This document shows, in pieces, positions 1 through 14,400 of a stretch of 64,000 nt of DNA. Both the position numbers and the translations under genes were made by a program. The notes below the pieces were generated by a model that had not been told where the DNA came from, did not search any database, and saw only the letters and a list, made by a program, of their open reading frames with translations. The stretch comes from Dromaius novaehollandiae. Lineage: Eukaryota; Chordata; Aves; Casuariiformes; Dromaiidae. Each line of letters begins with the position of its first letter. The stretch's first letter is position 1. The stretch covers positions 76,921,218-76,985,217 of the forward strand of contig NC_088099.1 in the NCBI RefSeq assembly GCF_036370855.1. Direction: 5' to 3'.

Positions 1-2302
1 AAAAACCTGAGAGGATGCTGGTAAAAGCTTCATTTGTTAGATGTAGAGGAAATATAAAGGAAGCTTTTTTTTCCTTTGTCAAGTTTGGTGCTCCAGAAAT
101 TCTGAACTGTGTTGTGTAAGATGATATTGCAAAAATTGGAACTTGCCTAAGATATGACTCTGTGTTGAAACATATTTTAAATTGAGATTAAGAGCCTGAA
201 AGGGAAAGACTTTTTTTTCTCTTCAGAAGAGAATGTAAAAAAAAATCAACCACTGAAATAAAAAAAATTTATAATAGAATAGAAATCAAATTAGAGAATT
301 AAATGAGAAAATGCTCAGGAGGTTGATTATGGTTTTATTTAAGTATGGTCATCTTTTTCCAGCCCTTCTTTCAATATTGTCTATTTTGCGGGGTTTTTCT
401 ATGCTGAGGTGAAATGCACATATCCACCATTTGCTCTGTCTAGAAGAGCTTTGAATTGTAACTTACGAAGATTCCTCTCCACAGTTTAAGATCAAATTCT
501 GGATCTGCTCTCTGTAATTAGCAAGTCGGCTGCTTTCTTGCTCTCCCAGGTAAGACTGTAGCAGCAGCTTACCTGCTAGGTGTAATTTTGGTAACTTTTC
601 TTTGAGTAACAAAGAGAGCACACTTGGTCACTTCAGAAGAGGAGGAAAGTTGCCATGCGCTGATTAAAGTTTAAACAGGTTAAAAAGACTTTAGGACATT
701 GGTTATATTTTGGAAGGCCACACAATGTGGACCTTGTAAATACTCCTTTTTAATAATACCTTTTAAAATTGCTTCTGTTTTTAAACTTATGTTTATACAA
801 AACAATTCAAATAGTGGGATCTACTTTACTTGATAATACTTTATCTGATAAGTTTGTGAAATTAAAAGGAGTAAGCTAATGTTTTTGATGCAATAAAAAT
901 GACTTAATTTATCTTAATTAAAATCCATTTCTAATATTTGCTTCATTTGCCAGTTGGCAAATTTGTTAGATTTCAGTTTCTAAATGCCGCTATGCTTTAT
1001 GCTTGAGTATGACTGTGAATATATATAAATATATATAAATTCTCACTGTATGGTAACTTAAATATTTTCCCTGATGATAGGACCAGCCCCTGAAATGGAT
1101 CTGCAATCACTTGTAGTATAGCATTGTCACTACTGATCTGCCCCTTAAAAAAAGGTGACATCTGTGTAGCTCTGTTCAGTGTGGAACTTGTAATTGTGCC
1201 TGGTTTTGAATATATAACTTACTAAGGCTGCTCTGTACATTGGAATGGAAAGACGGAGGTTTTCTAGTCTTGGATTATGAAGACAATGGAAAGAATTGAT
1301 TGCTGCTACATATATCTTTTGACAGCAATGAATTTCTCAGGCAAGCACTATTGAGACAACTTGGGTGGGGGCCAGTGCCCTTCATATGTCTCTTACCAAC
1401 TTTTAAGATCCTTCCCCTATTCTTTCCAGACCTTGTCTTCTCAGAATTCAGGTATGAAAGTGTGAATATCATATATTTTTAATTTTTACTTCCAGTGTTA
1501 TAGTCTGTCTTTTGAGTAAAACGAGGTGTTTAGTCTGATTGTTTCTCCTTTTACTATAACTTGTGAACTTGCTGGCAAATTTTAGCCAGCCTTAACAGAA
1601 GGATAGAACTGTCAAACATGTTCCATAGTTAAGACTGGTGATAACATGGAATTGGCTAGAGCTTCAGAAAAGAAAAGGCTGCAGTACGAGTTTAGCAGGT
1701 TTTTTTGCATTGGCTTGCCAGTGGCCTTTCAGTATATGCTACTGTTTGGTTAACCTGCAAACATGATTTGGAGCAACCTGGTAGTTCAGAGACATGGAAA
1801 GCAGTTAAGGCTGGTGTATAGGTAGGGAAACAGGGTTAATATAGAGAGAACTGAAGGCATTGTGGCAATGAGGTTTGGGGAGAGTACAGGTGAAGACTAA
1901 AGATAAAGATCAGGTGAGGTTATGGGGGTGAATACAGTTATTGCTTTAGGGAGAAAGTAAGTAGAACGCATCCACTTACTGTCCACTTATGGAAAATAAG
2001 ACTTCATTAGTTTTCAGCTGCCTTGCACACCTGTGCACTACCTTGTTTTTAGAAAGCTTAGACATTGTCTCTTTATTAATTTGTGTGATTCTTTCATAAG
2101 CTACACAAGAACGTGTTGTTTTGATGATTGAGAACTTTATCCAGTAGTTGTATTAAAACGTTTTTGTACTTCCCTGTGGAGATAACTGTAGATAATTGCA
2201 GATATAGATTGTAATCCCCTCTTTGTGTGTGCACATATATATTTAATCAGAAGATAAGCACTTCCTAAATTTCAGATTTTTTTGTGTGTATTTTCTGTCT
2301 AG
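1..2302 (+). other. TEX10 intron (3' part)
   Basis: AT-rich sequence with no supported exon. A segment at 485-549 has splice-like ends and reads DQILDLLSVISKSAAFLLSQ in one frame, but it does not match TEX10 and has the wrong phase for the next exon. No recognisable repeat beyond short A/T runs. Confidence 0.7.
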
Positions 2303-2438
2303 TGGCAACAGAACCCTTGATAAAAGCAGTATATACACTATACCAGCAAAGGAATCTCCTCTTTCCTGTTCGTACATTGCTTTTGAAATTTTTTAGCAGA
2401 GTTTACCAGAAAGAAGATTTGAGGACTCAAAGAATCAG
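2303..2438 (+). CDS. TEX10: TEX10 exon A (first in window)
   Basis: Acceptor 'tttctgtctag' precedes and donor 'AG|gtaaaa' follows. The exon starts with two bases of a split codon and encodes [17 protein letters not shown]... to ...RTQRI plus AG of a split Arg. It matches human TEX10 around '[17 protein letters not shown]'. The preceding exon is not visible between 1 and 2302, so it lies outside the window. Confidence 0.93.
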
Positions 2439-5400
2439 GTAAAAACCTGTATGTTTTATTTTTTCATTTCAACATTGCATATTTACTTCCCAAGTTTAGA
2501 ATACTGAATTTCTGCATAGATGTTCTAAAACTTCATTGTGGAAACTGATGTCAGCTGTGTCACTGAAATTTGAAGGTTCTGAAATCTAGTTTTTCTGCGA
2601 GGTATTTGAGATTGTGAGATATGCTTAGGTGTCTTTTCTTGCATAAGCACTAGCTAGCTAAATTTTAAGGGTTTACAGATTTAAATTGAAGTATATTGCT
2701 GTAAGCTTATTGTTATAATTGTGCGAGTGTCCTTCCCAGATGTCTCAGCATTGTGCAGCTATAGCTGTGGAGCATGTCATTCCTCCAACCTGAAATCATG
2801 GACTTGTGAGTTAGTGTCCTTGGTGGTTCTGTTAGTACACAGCTAGCCTTTCGTGTTTAATTTCTGTAAGAAAAGTATTTTGTTTCTATTTGCTTCTATT
2901 GTTTTGGATATGTAGCTCTAAAGAGACTAGCTTTAAGGAGATAGGTACTTGTCCTTTTGGGTTCCCAGTTTCATGCATCTATTAGATACCCAACTTGCTT
3001 TAGGTAAGAGAAGATCATTCTCTGTACTGCTGTTCTATCTACAGTTTTTCATCATAAGATCTGTCAAAACTGTTTCCAAGTCTTAAATTTTCCGGAAGAT
3101 GTTTTTCAGCCAAGTCACCTGGTTCCAGCTATGTAAAATCCTTAAATACAGACCAGTCTTCATCAACCCTACCTCCCTTCAGAACCAAAAAAGTGTCCTC
3201 AGATAGGGAAATGCAACGTATTAGCGCTGGAAAGAAAAGTGAGCTGAATGCTGTCAAATCAGTTCAAAAGAGGATTGGGTAAATTTTGTTGCAGAGGCTT
3301 GAGAGAACTGGCATGTGAAAATGCAAGTAGTAAGAACTTTGACTGTTACCAGTAAAGGCAGGTAATATAACCTGGATTTAGATTTTAAAATGGCTTATCT
3401 ATTAGAGAATGGGAGTATGTATAGTGAGATACAGTGGAAGTCTGACTATTCTTGTCTTTGAGGAAACAACAGATATAAATGAGGTAAATGTAGACTGTGT
3501 TGAATTATTTGGTACGGTGCTACCCGAGAAATTATTCAAATGGCAATTGCATAAAAACGGTAGCATCCTGAGGATTTTGAGGCTTTCCTTCCAGTCTGCC
3601 ATATGCAGGCTGCTGCTGAGCATGTGTTCCAAAGGTGTGTGTACACACATGCACACACGCACGCGCGCACACACACACACATACATGGGCAGTATGGACA
3701 TTGGCCACACAGATCAACACAGACAGAAAACAGTGCTTTTACCAGTCCTTACATAAACACGAACAACATAAAAGGCCTGACTCTATTGCTCTTCTCTGAC
3801 TTACTAGGTTTGAAATTCACGAGTGGAACATATACGTTCCCTTCATTCACAAACACACTCACATCTGCATGTCCGTCGAACACTAGAGCAGAACATAAGC
3901 CTATCCAGAATCCATGCCTGGACCCTGGACCCCTTTTATCCAGGCTCCAGCTCTGACCATGGATCTTTCCAGATTCTGGTCTTTTACTTGCCTACTAGTC
4001 TAGCTTGAAGTCTGTTCTGTAGGAGCACCTTGATAGAAACTTTCTGGTGACACATAGTTGAGAAGCATTATCTGGATAGAGAAAGGTAGAAATAGAACAG
4101 GAGAATTTGATCATCTGAAGGAATGGTGTCATAGAAAAGGGAAGAGGTGTAGCTGTACAAAACAAAAATTTGTGCACTTAGCAAGTAACAGGATTTTTTT
4201 TTTTTTTTTTACTGCCAGTCCATTGCAAGCAGTTATCCTTCTGTGATTACTCTTTTTCCATCTGTAAGCTGCCTGTGTGGTAAGGCTGTGAAAAAGGAGT
4301 TTAATTTTTAAAGGTAACAAGCTGTAGCAGTAGCTATATGGAAGTATTATTGTCTTTGAACAAGGCCATTTGATACCTCATTCCGATGACCTTATTTGTA
4401 GTTACTTATGCCCAAGAAAACCCAAACTGTAAGAGCTGCAGGAGGAGCCTGAACATAGGATTCCTCCCACTTGTGTTTAAGTTGGCTGAGGCGCATCAGA
4501 GGTATGGTTGCCTGATGTTTTGGGTAAAGTCAACAGAAAAGGATAGGCATTCCAGGAAGATAAATAAGATCTTAAAAGGTCTGTTGTCTCAACTGTTTAA
4601 AGTAGAAGTGAACAAATTGACTATCTCCAACCTTTAGTTGGAAACTAGAAGGTTTCTCATGATCAAATGGCATGGGGCTTCACGATAGCTTTCTGGAAGA
4701 ACAGGGGAGGAAGATTTAGAGCAGAATAGATGTGAGCATGGCACTAAAGTTTTATATGCATGTTACTAAGATGTGGATCTTAGGCCTTTAGGGTTCATAG
4801 ACTTCAGGTGGCTTCTTACTCAAACCAAGAATGTGAGCCTTGCATATGTGATTATCTGTCTGCCTCAGTGTATTTTAGAACCTTCAACTTTTCTTTCATT
4901 TCAAAAAGAGAGAAAAAGGCTCTTTACATTTAGAAAGTAGAGTTTTATATCAGCTGGATGTGTTGAAATTTGTGGGCCAGATGTGTGTGCAGGGTATACC
5001 TGAAGGTGCTGAAAAAGTTGGCTGATGTGAAGGTAAGGCTATCACTTGTCACCAGTGAAAAGACATGGCTATTGGGGTGGGTTCTGTATGACTGGAAAAA
5101 GACTGGTGTAAACCTATCTTAAAAGAGAATTTTGGGGACTTCATGCTGATCAGCTGATCAGCCCTGTCTCAGTCCCTGGAGAGAGTGTGCAGCCCTTCCT
5201 CTTGGAATCCATTTCCAAACACACAAAGGACAAGAAGGCAAGCATGTTAGGAACGAGTTAGAATGAATATAAAAGCAAATCATGCTTTACCAATGTGATT
5301 GCCTTCTGTGATGAATGACTGGCTGGGTGGATAAAGAGAAGTGTGTTTTACATAATACGCTTTGTTAGGTAAGATTTTCTGATGCTGTGTTCCACAGAAT

Positions 5401-8400
5401 TCTCACTTTGAAGCTGAGGAATTTGGGGGCTAGCTAGACAGACTGAAAAATGTGTTGAAAGTTGACCAGGATCAAGTGGTAGTAATCAGTGACTTGGCAT
5501 CTGTTTGGGATCGAGTAATGAGTGTATGAAGGGCTGATGCTGAGGTTACTATTGTACAATATCTTTGTCAGTGGCCTGAGTCATGAAAAAATGTACACTC
5601 AGCAAATTTTTAGATAGTGCTAAGATAGAGGGAGTGGATGATGCGCTAATGGCTAGAGCTTCAGTTCAGAGAGACTTGAAGTTTGAAGTTGAAGCTTGAG
5701 GTTGGCCAACAGAAACTGCATGAAGTATCAATAAATATATTCTGAAGTTCTGCATCTGGGGCAGAATAAGCCTGTGCATCTGTGCTTGCTAAGCAACAGC
5801 AATGCTAAAAAAAGGGGGGCTGGGGGTTGCAATAGATGCCAGCCTATCAGTGCATTTGCATCATGGATAAGGCAGACCAGCCTGGGCTACCTTAGAAGGA
5901 GCATGGCTAGCAGATTGAGCAAAAATTTACACCTGCCTTTGCTCAGTACTGGTGAGACGATATGTGTAATGCTGTGTCTGGTTTTGGCAGGAACAAATTA
6001 TTAGTTCTGTGGAGCTGTACACATCACCTTGTGGCACAACTGGTAAATTATGAAGAAGAGAGGTTGAAGTGCAGTTCTGCTTTAAAAAGTCACTATAGAA
6101 AGTTCATCTCTTGACCTTTCTTGTTTGTTCATTCTGATTTTCATGTCAAACTTCTTTTCTAATTTCTAATCCTGTAAATTGAACTTAGTTATTCTCTCAG
6201 TTGTCCCTTACACTGCTTTTCTGCTCTGTTTCCCCTATCTGTAGTATGCAGTTTAGTGAACATCAGCGCTATGTTGATGTTCGGGGCAAATAAATGGCTG
6301 TATTAGCTCAGTATGGCTTGTCGCTGTTAAAAGTAATCATTTGTTTTGGTCTCAAGTTTTTGGTGTAACTTTTAATATACAGAGGTACCATATCTATCGA
6401 GTATGTAGGGTTTTTTTTCTTTTTTAATAGCAGCTATAGGAGAGCCATGTTGGAAGTAATTTGCCTGGGTGTCATAGAAAATCAGTGGTAAAGTTATAAA
6501 TAGAATTCTGTAATCTCTACCTTATCTTGTGTTAACTATGAAATTGCACTGTAAAATTATACATTTAAACTTGGAAAAAGTTAATAAAAGACCTACCTGA
6601 AAACCTTCATAAAAGTAATTCAGTACTTCTTTATAAAGAGAAATACAATAAAAGCAAAAAAGGGAAAACAATACTCTCTAATCACCCTGGTTGATTTATT
6701 CAGGGGAAAAAATGTGAAGATTCATTTTGGACAACTCTTCTTATTTTTAATATCATTTTTAATACTCTTACATACTTTAAAAACAAAATTCATTCCTGGT
6801 TAAGAAATGAAACCATGTTTGAAAAAATGAAAAGGATTTTTGCATCTTAGGGAGAAGGGGAAAAAAAGAGAAACCTGATTTTTATAGACGTAGTCTATTG
6901 GCTATAGCAATTTAACAGGGAAAGAAGCTAAACTAAAATCATGTTATCTGCTTTTATTTAAAGCAGTAGGTTATAGGTTTTTTTGTTTTGCTTTAAGATA
7001 TATCTGAATCAAAAAGATGTCAGCAAAGGCAGAATTGAATTTGAAAACCTTGAATGTAAAGAGTTGTAGCTTGATTGAGGAATTGAGTAGTATTCAGAGT
7101 GTAGTGAAATCATTAATTTTTAGTTGCTCGCATAATTTATTAAATATGATGGAATGGAAAAGCTGCTTTACCAGCGTACAGTCTGGTCACACAAATGCTT
7201 TCTGAAAGAGTTGAAATTACGTAGCGCAAAAATTATGGCTCAAACAATTTTTTTGTTTGTTTTTTTTTATGACCTCTAGTAGTACACCAGTGTGCTCAGA
7301 CTTTTTGGTGAAATATTCTAAGCAAATCATAAATCACAGTATTGCAGCACAGTTTATTGTAATTTAATTATACTTAACATAAATTCTACTTAGAGTCAAA
7401 ACTAGAAAAGTTCTTTTTTTTCTTTTCCCCAACTAATTTTCTCTCTTTCTTTAGAAGCCGAAGTAAAGTTTTGTCTCGTTGGTTGGCTGGCTTACCTCAG
7501 CAACTTGCTCTGCTTGGCTTGAGAAACCCTGAGCTTTCAAATCAGCTGATTGATATCATTCATTCTGCTGCTTCTCGTTCAAACAAGGAATTATTACAAA
7601 GTTTACAAGCCACTGCTGCTCGCATATATGGTAAGATTTCTGCACTACAGCACAATGAATTTTGTCCATCACTGAACCAGAAGGTTGCAATATGTGGAAA
7701 ATACTGATGTTTCCTAGGTAAGCGTAAAAGTATTTAAAAAAAAAAATTACTCAGAATCACTCAGATTAAATTGTGATGATTTTGTCCATAACAAATATTA
7801 AAAAGAACTGTGTGTGTCAGTTTCCCTTCTGAAAGATTAGTGAAATGATTAATATTTTCAGTTAAAGCTAGTATGTCTTTAACCTGATAGATTAGAAGCT
7901 TCGGTTTTTGTAAAGTCTGGATCTGGTAACGTTGCTTAATTTTATTTTTATTTTGTTTTCCCAGCGTTCTTAATTAGTGTTGTATCTTCAGCAAGTGATG
8001 TAGGCTCTAACTAAACAAGCATAGTTAGAAAAGGGGAGGGGAGGAGTTGCTGAACAATTGTTGCAGCAGGAGTTGCTGAACATTTTGCATGAGATATGCT
8101 ATGGAATTGTTAAAAAGTGCAAAAGTTTTTGTGTTTATGAAACTTCAATTTTGGCATTTGAATTCCTCTTGCTAGTATTTTTCCGATTATATTTTTCCTT
8201 CCATTAATTTGATGCACACTTTTCTGTTTTTCTGCTGCCGCTTTGACTGAAGTTGAAGGTTTGACTAAAGGTGCAGGTTTAAGTTCTTCTGGATCTGGGA
8301 CACTCTTTACTTCTTGTCATTAAGTAATACTGTGAGAACCTAGTCTTTCACAGTGTGGACTTCTGCTTGCTGTTTTGGCAAATACAAGCAAACAATAATA

Positions 8401-11400
8401 TGCCCATGTGCTGTTAAACACATACTCTGCTTCTTTCTGGAAATGATGAGTGGAGTGGATTCTCCTGTTTATGTGAAATAAAATGTATTGGGGTCTATCA
8501 AGGTGACTGTACTGTTTTAAGGATATTTTTAGTATTGCCATGTTGATAATAAATTGCCCGTTTGCATCTATGGATTTGTCTGCTGAAAATATACTTTTCT
8601 CCAGAATTACACTGTTCTGCAATCTGGCAATTTTATTGTTAATATTGTGACATTTATTCTATTTTCTTGAGCATTGTTTCTAAAACCCAATGGTTCAAAT
8701 TTATTTGCAATTTAAAGATGAGCTTCTGCTCTTCCTTCTTGAAGATATGAATTTGGAAATGTGAGACAAGGAGTTTTGTGCAGGTTTAGAAATCACAAGA
8801 CAAAATGATCCCCTATTTATTATCTTTAAATTCAAATTGATATAAAAATAAATTTTATTTTGTCTTGTGACTCCATTCTTTTTAATGCTTCGTGGAAGTG
8901 GTTTTGGAATTAGCCATCTTTTGATTTCCTGTAAGATAATCTATCTGTTATTCGGAGGAGAATAATCTAAATGTATGTTGTAATGCAAGCTTTTGTCTAT
9001 GAAGAATCTCTCTCCCTAGATCATAGTTATTTCTACAGGTCTCTGAAAAGAGGAACTCTGTGGAGGCTTCCTTACCTGAATATAAAGAAGGCAGCAGTTA
9101 ACAAATGAATTTTTGCAGGGCTTTCTCTGATATTTGCACAATGAAGGACACTTCTGGACATTATCTGGACATTTTTGTAAATTAAAGTTCTTAAAACACT
9201 ATGTAGGTGAAAAGTGCTTGATGCTATTCTCTTTCTATCATTATTTTACTGCAATTTTGACTCTTCTTGATATCCTACTAGCCTTCCTTACTACTTTTGC
9301 TACCCTTGCTTTTTGTCTGCTGTTCTGTGTCTCTTTTTTCTCTGTGGGGGTAGGTGCTACTCATAGTCCATATATACTATGTTTCTGACTTGAAAAGGAA
9401 ACTGGCTTTTCTAGAGTAGTAAATTTTCAGCACATTGGTGATACTAGAAGGAAATTTTTTTGTGCTTAGTTTTTAGTTCAGTTCTTGTATTTCTGCAGAT
9501 CCACTAGATGGCACCCTGGTTCTTCTTCCAGCTGAGGCTCAGCGCCGGTTAGTACAGCTGGTGTACTTCTTGCCATGCCTGCCTGCGAGCTTGCTTGCTT
9601 GCCTAAGTCGCTGCTGTATTATGGGAAGGATGTCTTCAGAGCTAGCTGCTACTCTTATTGGGATACTGCACATGAGGTAAAATGTTAAACTTATACTTTA
9701 ATTCAATTGTTCTTAGAGCAATTTGTTTATGGAATTATTAAGGAAACTTTGCGCTTCTTTAAAAAAAAGAAAAAACAGCATGTAAGAATAGGCTTTGTGA
9801 GGAAAGTTAATGCTTCTGTCAAATTCCACTCCAAGCCTTTCACTTTGATCATATCCTTACACTGGTGTATTTTCTCCACTGCTTGATGGCAAAATTGTAT
9901 TTGTTATCTTTAAGGCTCTTCCAGTTTTGAGCACCCCTCTACCCAGAATACCATGACTGGTCATCTTTGCTCTGCCACCATTTGCAGGTTTTCCTCACAA
10001 ATACTTTTACATGGCATTTCTCATAGTGAAAAACAACTAACCAGTATGTATTCCTGTATTCTGTCTTGTATAAAACCTTGCTCTTGCTATAACTACTGTG
10101 CTTAAATAGCCTAATCATAGTTGGTAGGCAAGTCTCTAGTTAACAACAAAAAATTAAATAATTTCTATTTTCCTCCTGGCTTGAAAGATCAATTTTGGAC
10201 TGTGAAGTCTGGGAGTGAAACTATTGTTTCACTGAAGTGAGTGGAAGGCTTTCTATGATTTCACCATGGTATTTTGCTTTGCTCTTCCTTAAAAAATGCA
10301 CTTTTTCCATTGCTCAATGTTGTTGGAGCTGGATAAACAAGAATTGGGAATTATGCTTCTTTGACTTATGCTTAAAGAAACGTGTCGGGTTTTTTTTCCG
10401 TAGTGCTTTCTGTAACTTAAGCTTTTAAAGTTTAAAAAAAAAAAAAAAAAAAAAAAGTGGCACAACATAATGTACTGTCTAATATAGACCAGTTTGTATT
10501 AGCTGTGTAATGTTTCAGTGCTGGTGAATAAAGTGACTGATTTATGAAGTGATTATGATAAAATGCTATACATCATGCATTACAATAATAGAAGTAAAAT
10601 TCTGTGTAGTTTTGGGAAGGTGGAACTCAAATTCTATAGCAAAGTTCTTTGCCGCATACTGGAAATTCGGGGACAGACTGTAGCCAAATCAGAGGCAGTC
10701 ACTGTAAGAGCTTAAGTCAATAACAAGCATCGTGTGATGCTTATTTTGTTATTAGGTATCTGATTGGGGTGGGGAGGGATTTCACAGTAATTAACTGCAT
10801 TCTAAAGATTATCAGAAAGCTCCAGGGCTGGGGGTACTTGAGCCTTTTGACAGAAGACATGAGACACACCTGGAGAGTATTTTTTACCCAAAAGTAGTTT
10901 ACATCTTGGCAATGGAAAAGGAAGGATGATTTCTTAGGTGGTGCAGAAAATGACTTTTGATTTAATTTATGGTATTTGGTAGGTGATTTAAACAAAGCTG
11001 GATTCAAAGACGTATTCTGAAGTCAATCTGAATTAACTGCATGAAAAAAACAGTACTGATATAGTTACACTAGTGCAGCTTCTTGTATTGATTAGCTCTA
11101 ACAGTCTTTCTCTGGGGAGGTTAGAGTTTTTGAAGAAACTCTATGTGGCCATGTCCACTGTCGAAAAGGGGGTATTACTCTTGGACTGAACGTTGTTTTT
11201 CTTTGGTCAGACAATTCCCACTGCATTAAGAAGAATCAGTATTAAGAATCAGAACTCCAGCAGTTTTCTTCAGAACTGTATGCAAAAATAATGCAAGTCC
11301 TAATAAAGGTTGTAAAAAGTCTTTTGTAGACAAGAAAGTGAATACAACAGCACTGAAAATACTGACTCATATTGCCAACTTTAGAATCTTATAGTACAAG

Positions 11401-14400
11401 TTTTGAAGGGCTTTTTGATAACATTTTTGTTGTTTATGATCATCAGTGTTATAAGAACTTCATTCTAGGATGCTTAAAGAACTGGCTGAGGTGACCTCAG
11501 AATTGTTAGTGGCTTCCTTTGGTAACTGCTGAAGGGCAGTGAAATATTGGAAGATAGGAGGTAGTGCTGATGTCTTTTTCTTAAAATAAATAAATAAAAA
11601 TAAAAAAATAATAATAGCTTTAGGGTCTTACAGACCAGTTGGCTAAATTTAATGTTCCCAGACTGAGCTGCCAAACCAGCTTTTGAAAGCATTTGAAGAC
11701 AGCAGGGAGATAAGTAACAGTTCATACAAATTTGTCAAGAACAGAACAATCTGATTATCTTTTTCCTTGGGAAGAGAAGTTGTGCCGTTAAGGAAATAGT
11801 AGTACATTTCCTAGCTCTGAACTCTAGCTTGGCTTTACAAACTTTATCACCTGTCATTGCATGCAGGATTTGTGAGGTAATTCTCCATCTCCACTCATCA
11901 TCAGTAAAGCCTGGCTGGATTATGTCCAGCTTTGTGGATTGCTTTTAGAAAATGTCGTGGATGAACCGGATTGAGTCTAAAGAAGAGCAGACAAAGAACA
12001 TTAGTCTGTAAATTGTGGCCATAGGGAATGACTGACATATTAGTATTGTTAGGCTAAATATAATAGGGAGAGAGGGAAATGCATCTTCATATGCGTTAAA
12101 GACTATTGAAAAGAGATGGGAAAAAGCAGTTTTCTGTATATGCCATGGAAAGGACTAGAGATAAGGATCTTAAATATCAGAAACAGATCTGGTTTGAGCG
12201 CTAGCAAAAATTTTTTTAACAGCGGAGAGATGTACTGGAATAAAATGTGTAGGAAGTGGGTATGGAATCTATTAACAGGAGTTATTTAAAATCACATTGG
12301 GTGAAATTATATTGTGGATGACAGAGGTAAAGCCTTGAAAGAAGTAGATGGACTAGGTAAATTCTGTTTATTTTCAGCTCTTGTTGTTTATGTTCAACTC
12401 TTGACTCTTCTGGTCATTTTCAACTCTCGTGATTCTTTGAATTCAATATAAAAGTTTTTGGAATGAAAAAACAGTAGTCCACCAAAATGTACTTGATTTC
12501 ACAGTTTTGGGTCACAATCTGGTTTATGGGACACTTTCTGTAGTTGTAGATGATGTTAATTTTGCTTATATAAATTTATATAAATTAGTACATTCAGAGA
12601 ACAGTGCATTTCAGAGACATCACTTATGAGTAAAAAATGGTACAGTCACTAGATGGCAATGTTTTTCTTTCTTATACTTCTATGCTGTTTTGTGAGGAGG
12701 ATTTTATAAATTTATTTTCTCTCAAACCACCTGCTTCTCTGTCATGCTTTAAATAGTTTGTATTCAGTAGCATCCGAAACTCACTGTTGTATTTGATAAT
12801 TGTTTTTAATTTCTCTAAAAGCCTTTATTTCCACATTATTCTTGACTGACAGACCATGTACCTTCTTACATGCATCTGAGGATGCACATACATACCCATG
12901 TATGTTTGCCAGGGAGAAGCTCCATTAAGGTGGAATTGATGATAGTACATATGAGTGATAAGACTGTTGCTGTTATTCCAGGAACGATCATTATAAACTC
13001 AAGGTCAATAGATATCTTAATATTTTTTTTAGTTTAAACTGTAGAGGTAGATAATAAATATATGTGGATGACTTAAACCACAGCCTTGTGGTGATGTCAG
13101 GCAGTAAGTGTTAAATTATTGCATGTCAACGTTTATAATCTTTGGCTACTCAGAAATGAATTTTGAAGGCATCTTTTAATTTCCTTTTTTTTTTTTTTTT
13201 TTTATGATGAAATTAAGCCAGGTGGTCTGCAGGAGCCAAGTAAGTGAGCCAAGGTGAACTCCTTTATTTGCTTCATTTGCACTCCTTCCTATCAATATGC
13301 TGCTGATGCCCAGTGTATATTTACATATATACTGGCGAGGCTCCTAGGCATGGGAATGCGATTATCTGTACTGTTACATTATTAGAACAGTCTGGGTCAT
13401 GCTTTTGGCCTGCACTCGCTAAGGTTCTACCAGTTAGCACAGGCCAAGGATCATTATGAAAAGAAAGCTTAAGTGCAGCCACCCTGCTTTGGAGGCTGGC
13501 CATTTAGCCATGCGAATGTGGCCAGATGATGCTAATCAACTTCTGTACCAGAGAACGGACCCTGCTGCTGTTCAGTTCACTAGGATTGCTCCAGCTAATG
13601 AGTTTCAGGTCAGCAAGAGGGATAGAAGGTGTGGTCTTGGCTTGGTTTCCCTACATTTCTCCAGCTCCTCCCTTATGTCTACTATATGGGACCTGAGATG
13701 TAAGCAACTTTAACAAATCCAGTCAGGTAGGGTTTTGAGAGATGGAACTGTGCCAGGGTTTTGGGGTAGAAATCTTTCTCCTGTTCATGCACAAACCAGT
13801 AAGGAAAAGCAATGGAACATAAGTGCAGTCTGTGACTGCAGGTTGAGAGAAATGAGAGGTCATACCTTCTTGGAGGGAGATAGTTCTGAGTTGACTTGCA
13901 AAAAAAGACAAGCTTAAATTTACGGAGACAAATGGAAGGGTGTTTAAAGTATTTTAGAAAGTGTTTCCACTGAATCTACAAGGTCAAGTTCTTCTTAGAC
14001 TGACATACTGAGACAAAACAGTTGTCTTTAATTCTTTTAGAAATGTGGCACGGTACAAAACATGAAGATTGATTTTTGATTTATAAATTATTGGAATAGC
14101 TTAAATGCTTAATTTGTCATTTCTATGTTAAAGATGAATGGCTAAAATTTGTTGGGCAGGGAATATGTAATGTTTCACATAGGCGAACCTTTGGTTTGTA
14201 GCTTCCGTCTTAACTTTATCTTGACAGTGGAACTCTGGCTCATGTCTTGAGGATATGGATTAAAAAAAAAGAAACAATACTCTCCAGGAAATGAAGGAAT
14301 ATATTAACCATGAGTAATATAATGGGGATCAAAGTCATAAACTTTAGCAACTACTATAGGTAAAGCTGGAAAAAACTTCCAGTGTAATTCCTCTATGCCT

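Larger units (their letters stand above)
2439..7454 (+). other. TEX10 intron A-B
   Basis: A 5.0 kb AT-rich intron. It holds the CA/CG dinucleotide repeat at 3634-3684 and the decayed sense CR1 fragment at about 4980-5995; nothing else recognisable. Open frames around 3402-3956 are products of the dinucleotide repeat read in several frames. Confidence 0.75.

Noticed and set aside
485..549. Exon-like segment reading DQILDLLSVISKSAAFLLSQ before a consensus donor (gtaaga)
   Set aside because: It does not match the TEX10 sequence expected before the 2303 exon, needs a poor acceptor, and ends in phase 0 whereas the next exon requires one leftover base.
1300..1482. Sense frame bounded by 'tttgacag' and 'TTCAG|gtatga' (NEFLRQALLRQL...)
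   Set aside because: Splice-like ends, but no similarity to TEX10; the conserved flanking protein has no room for it.
3402..3956. Several overlapping open frames on both strands
   Set aside because: They arise from the alternating CA/CG microsatellite being open in all frames.
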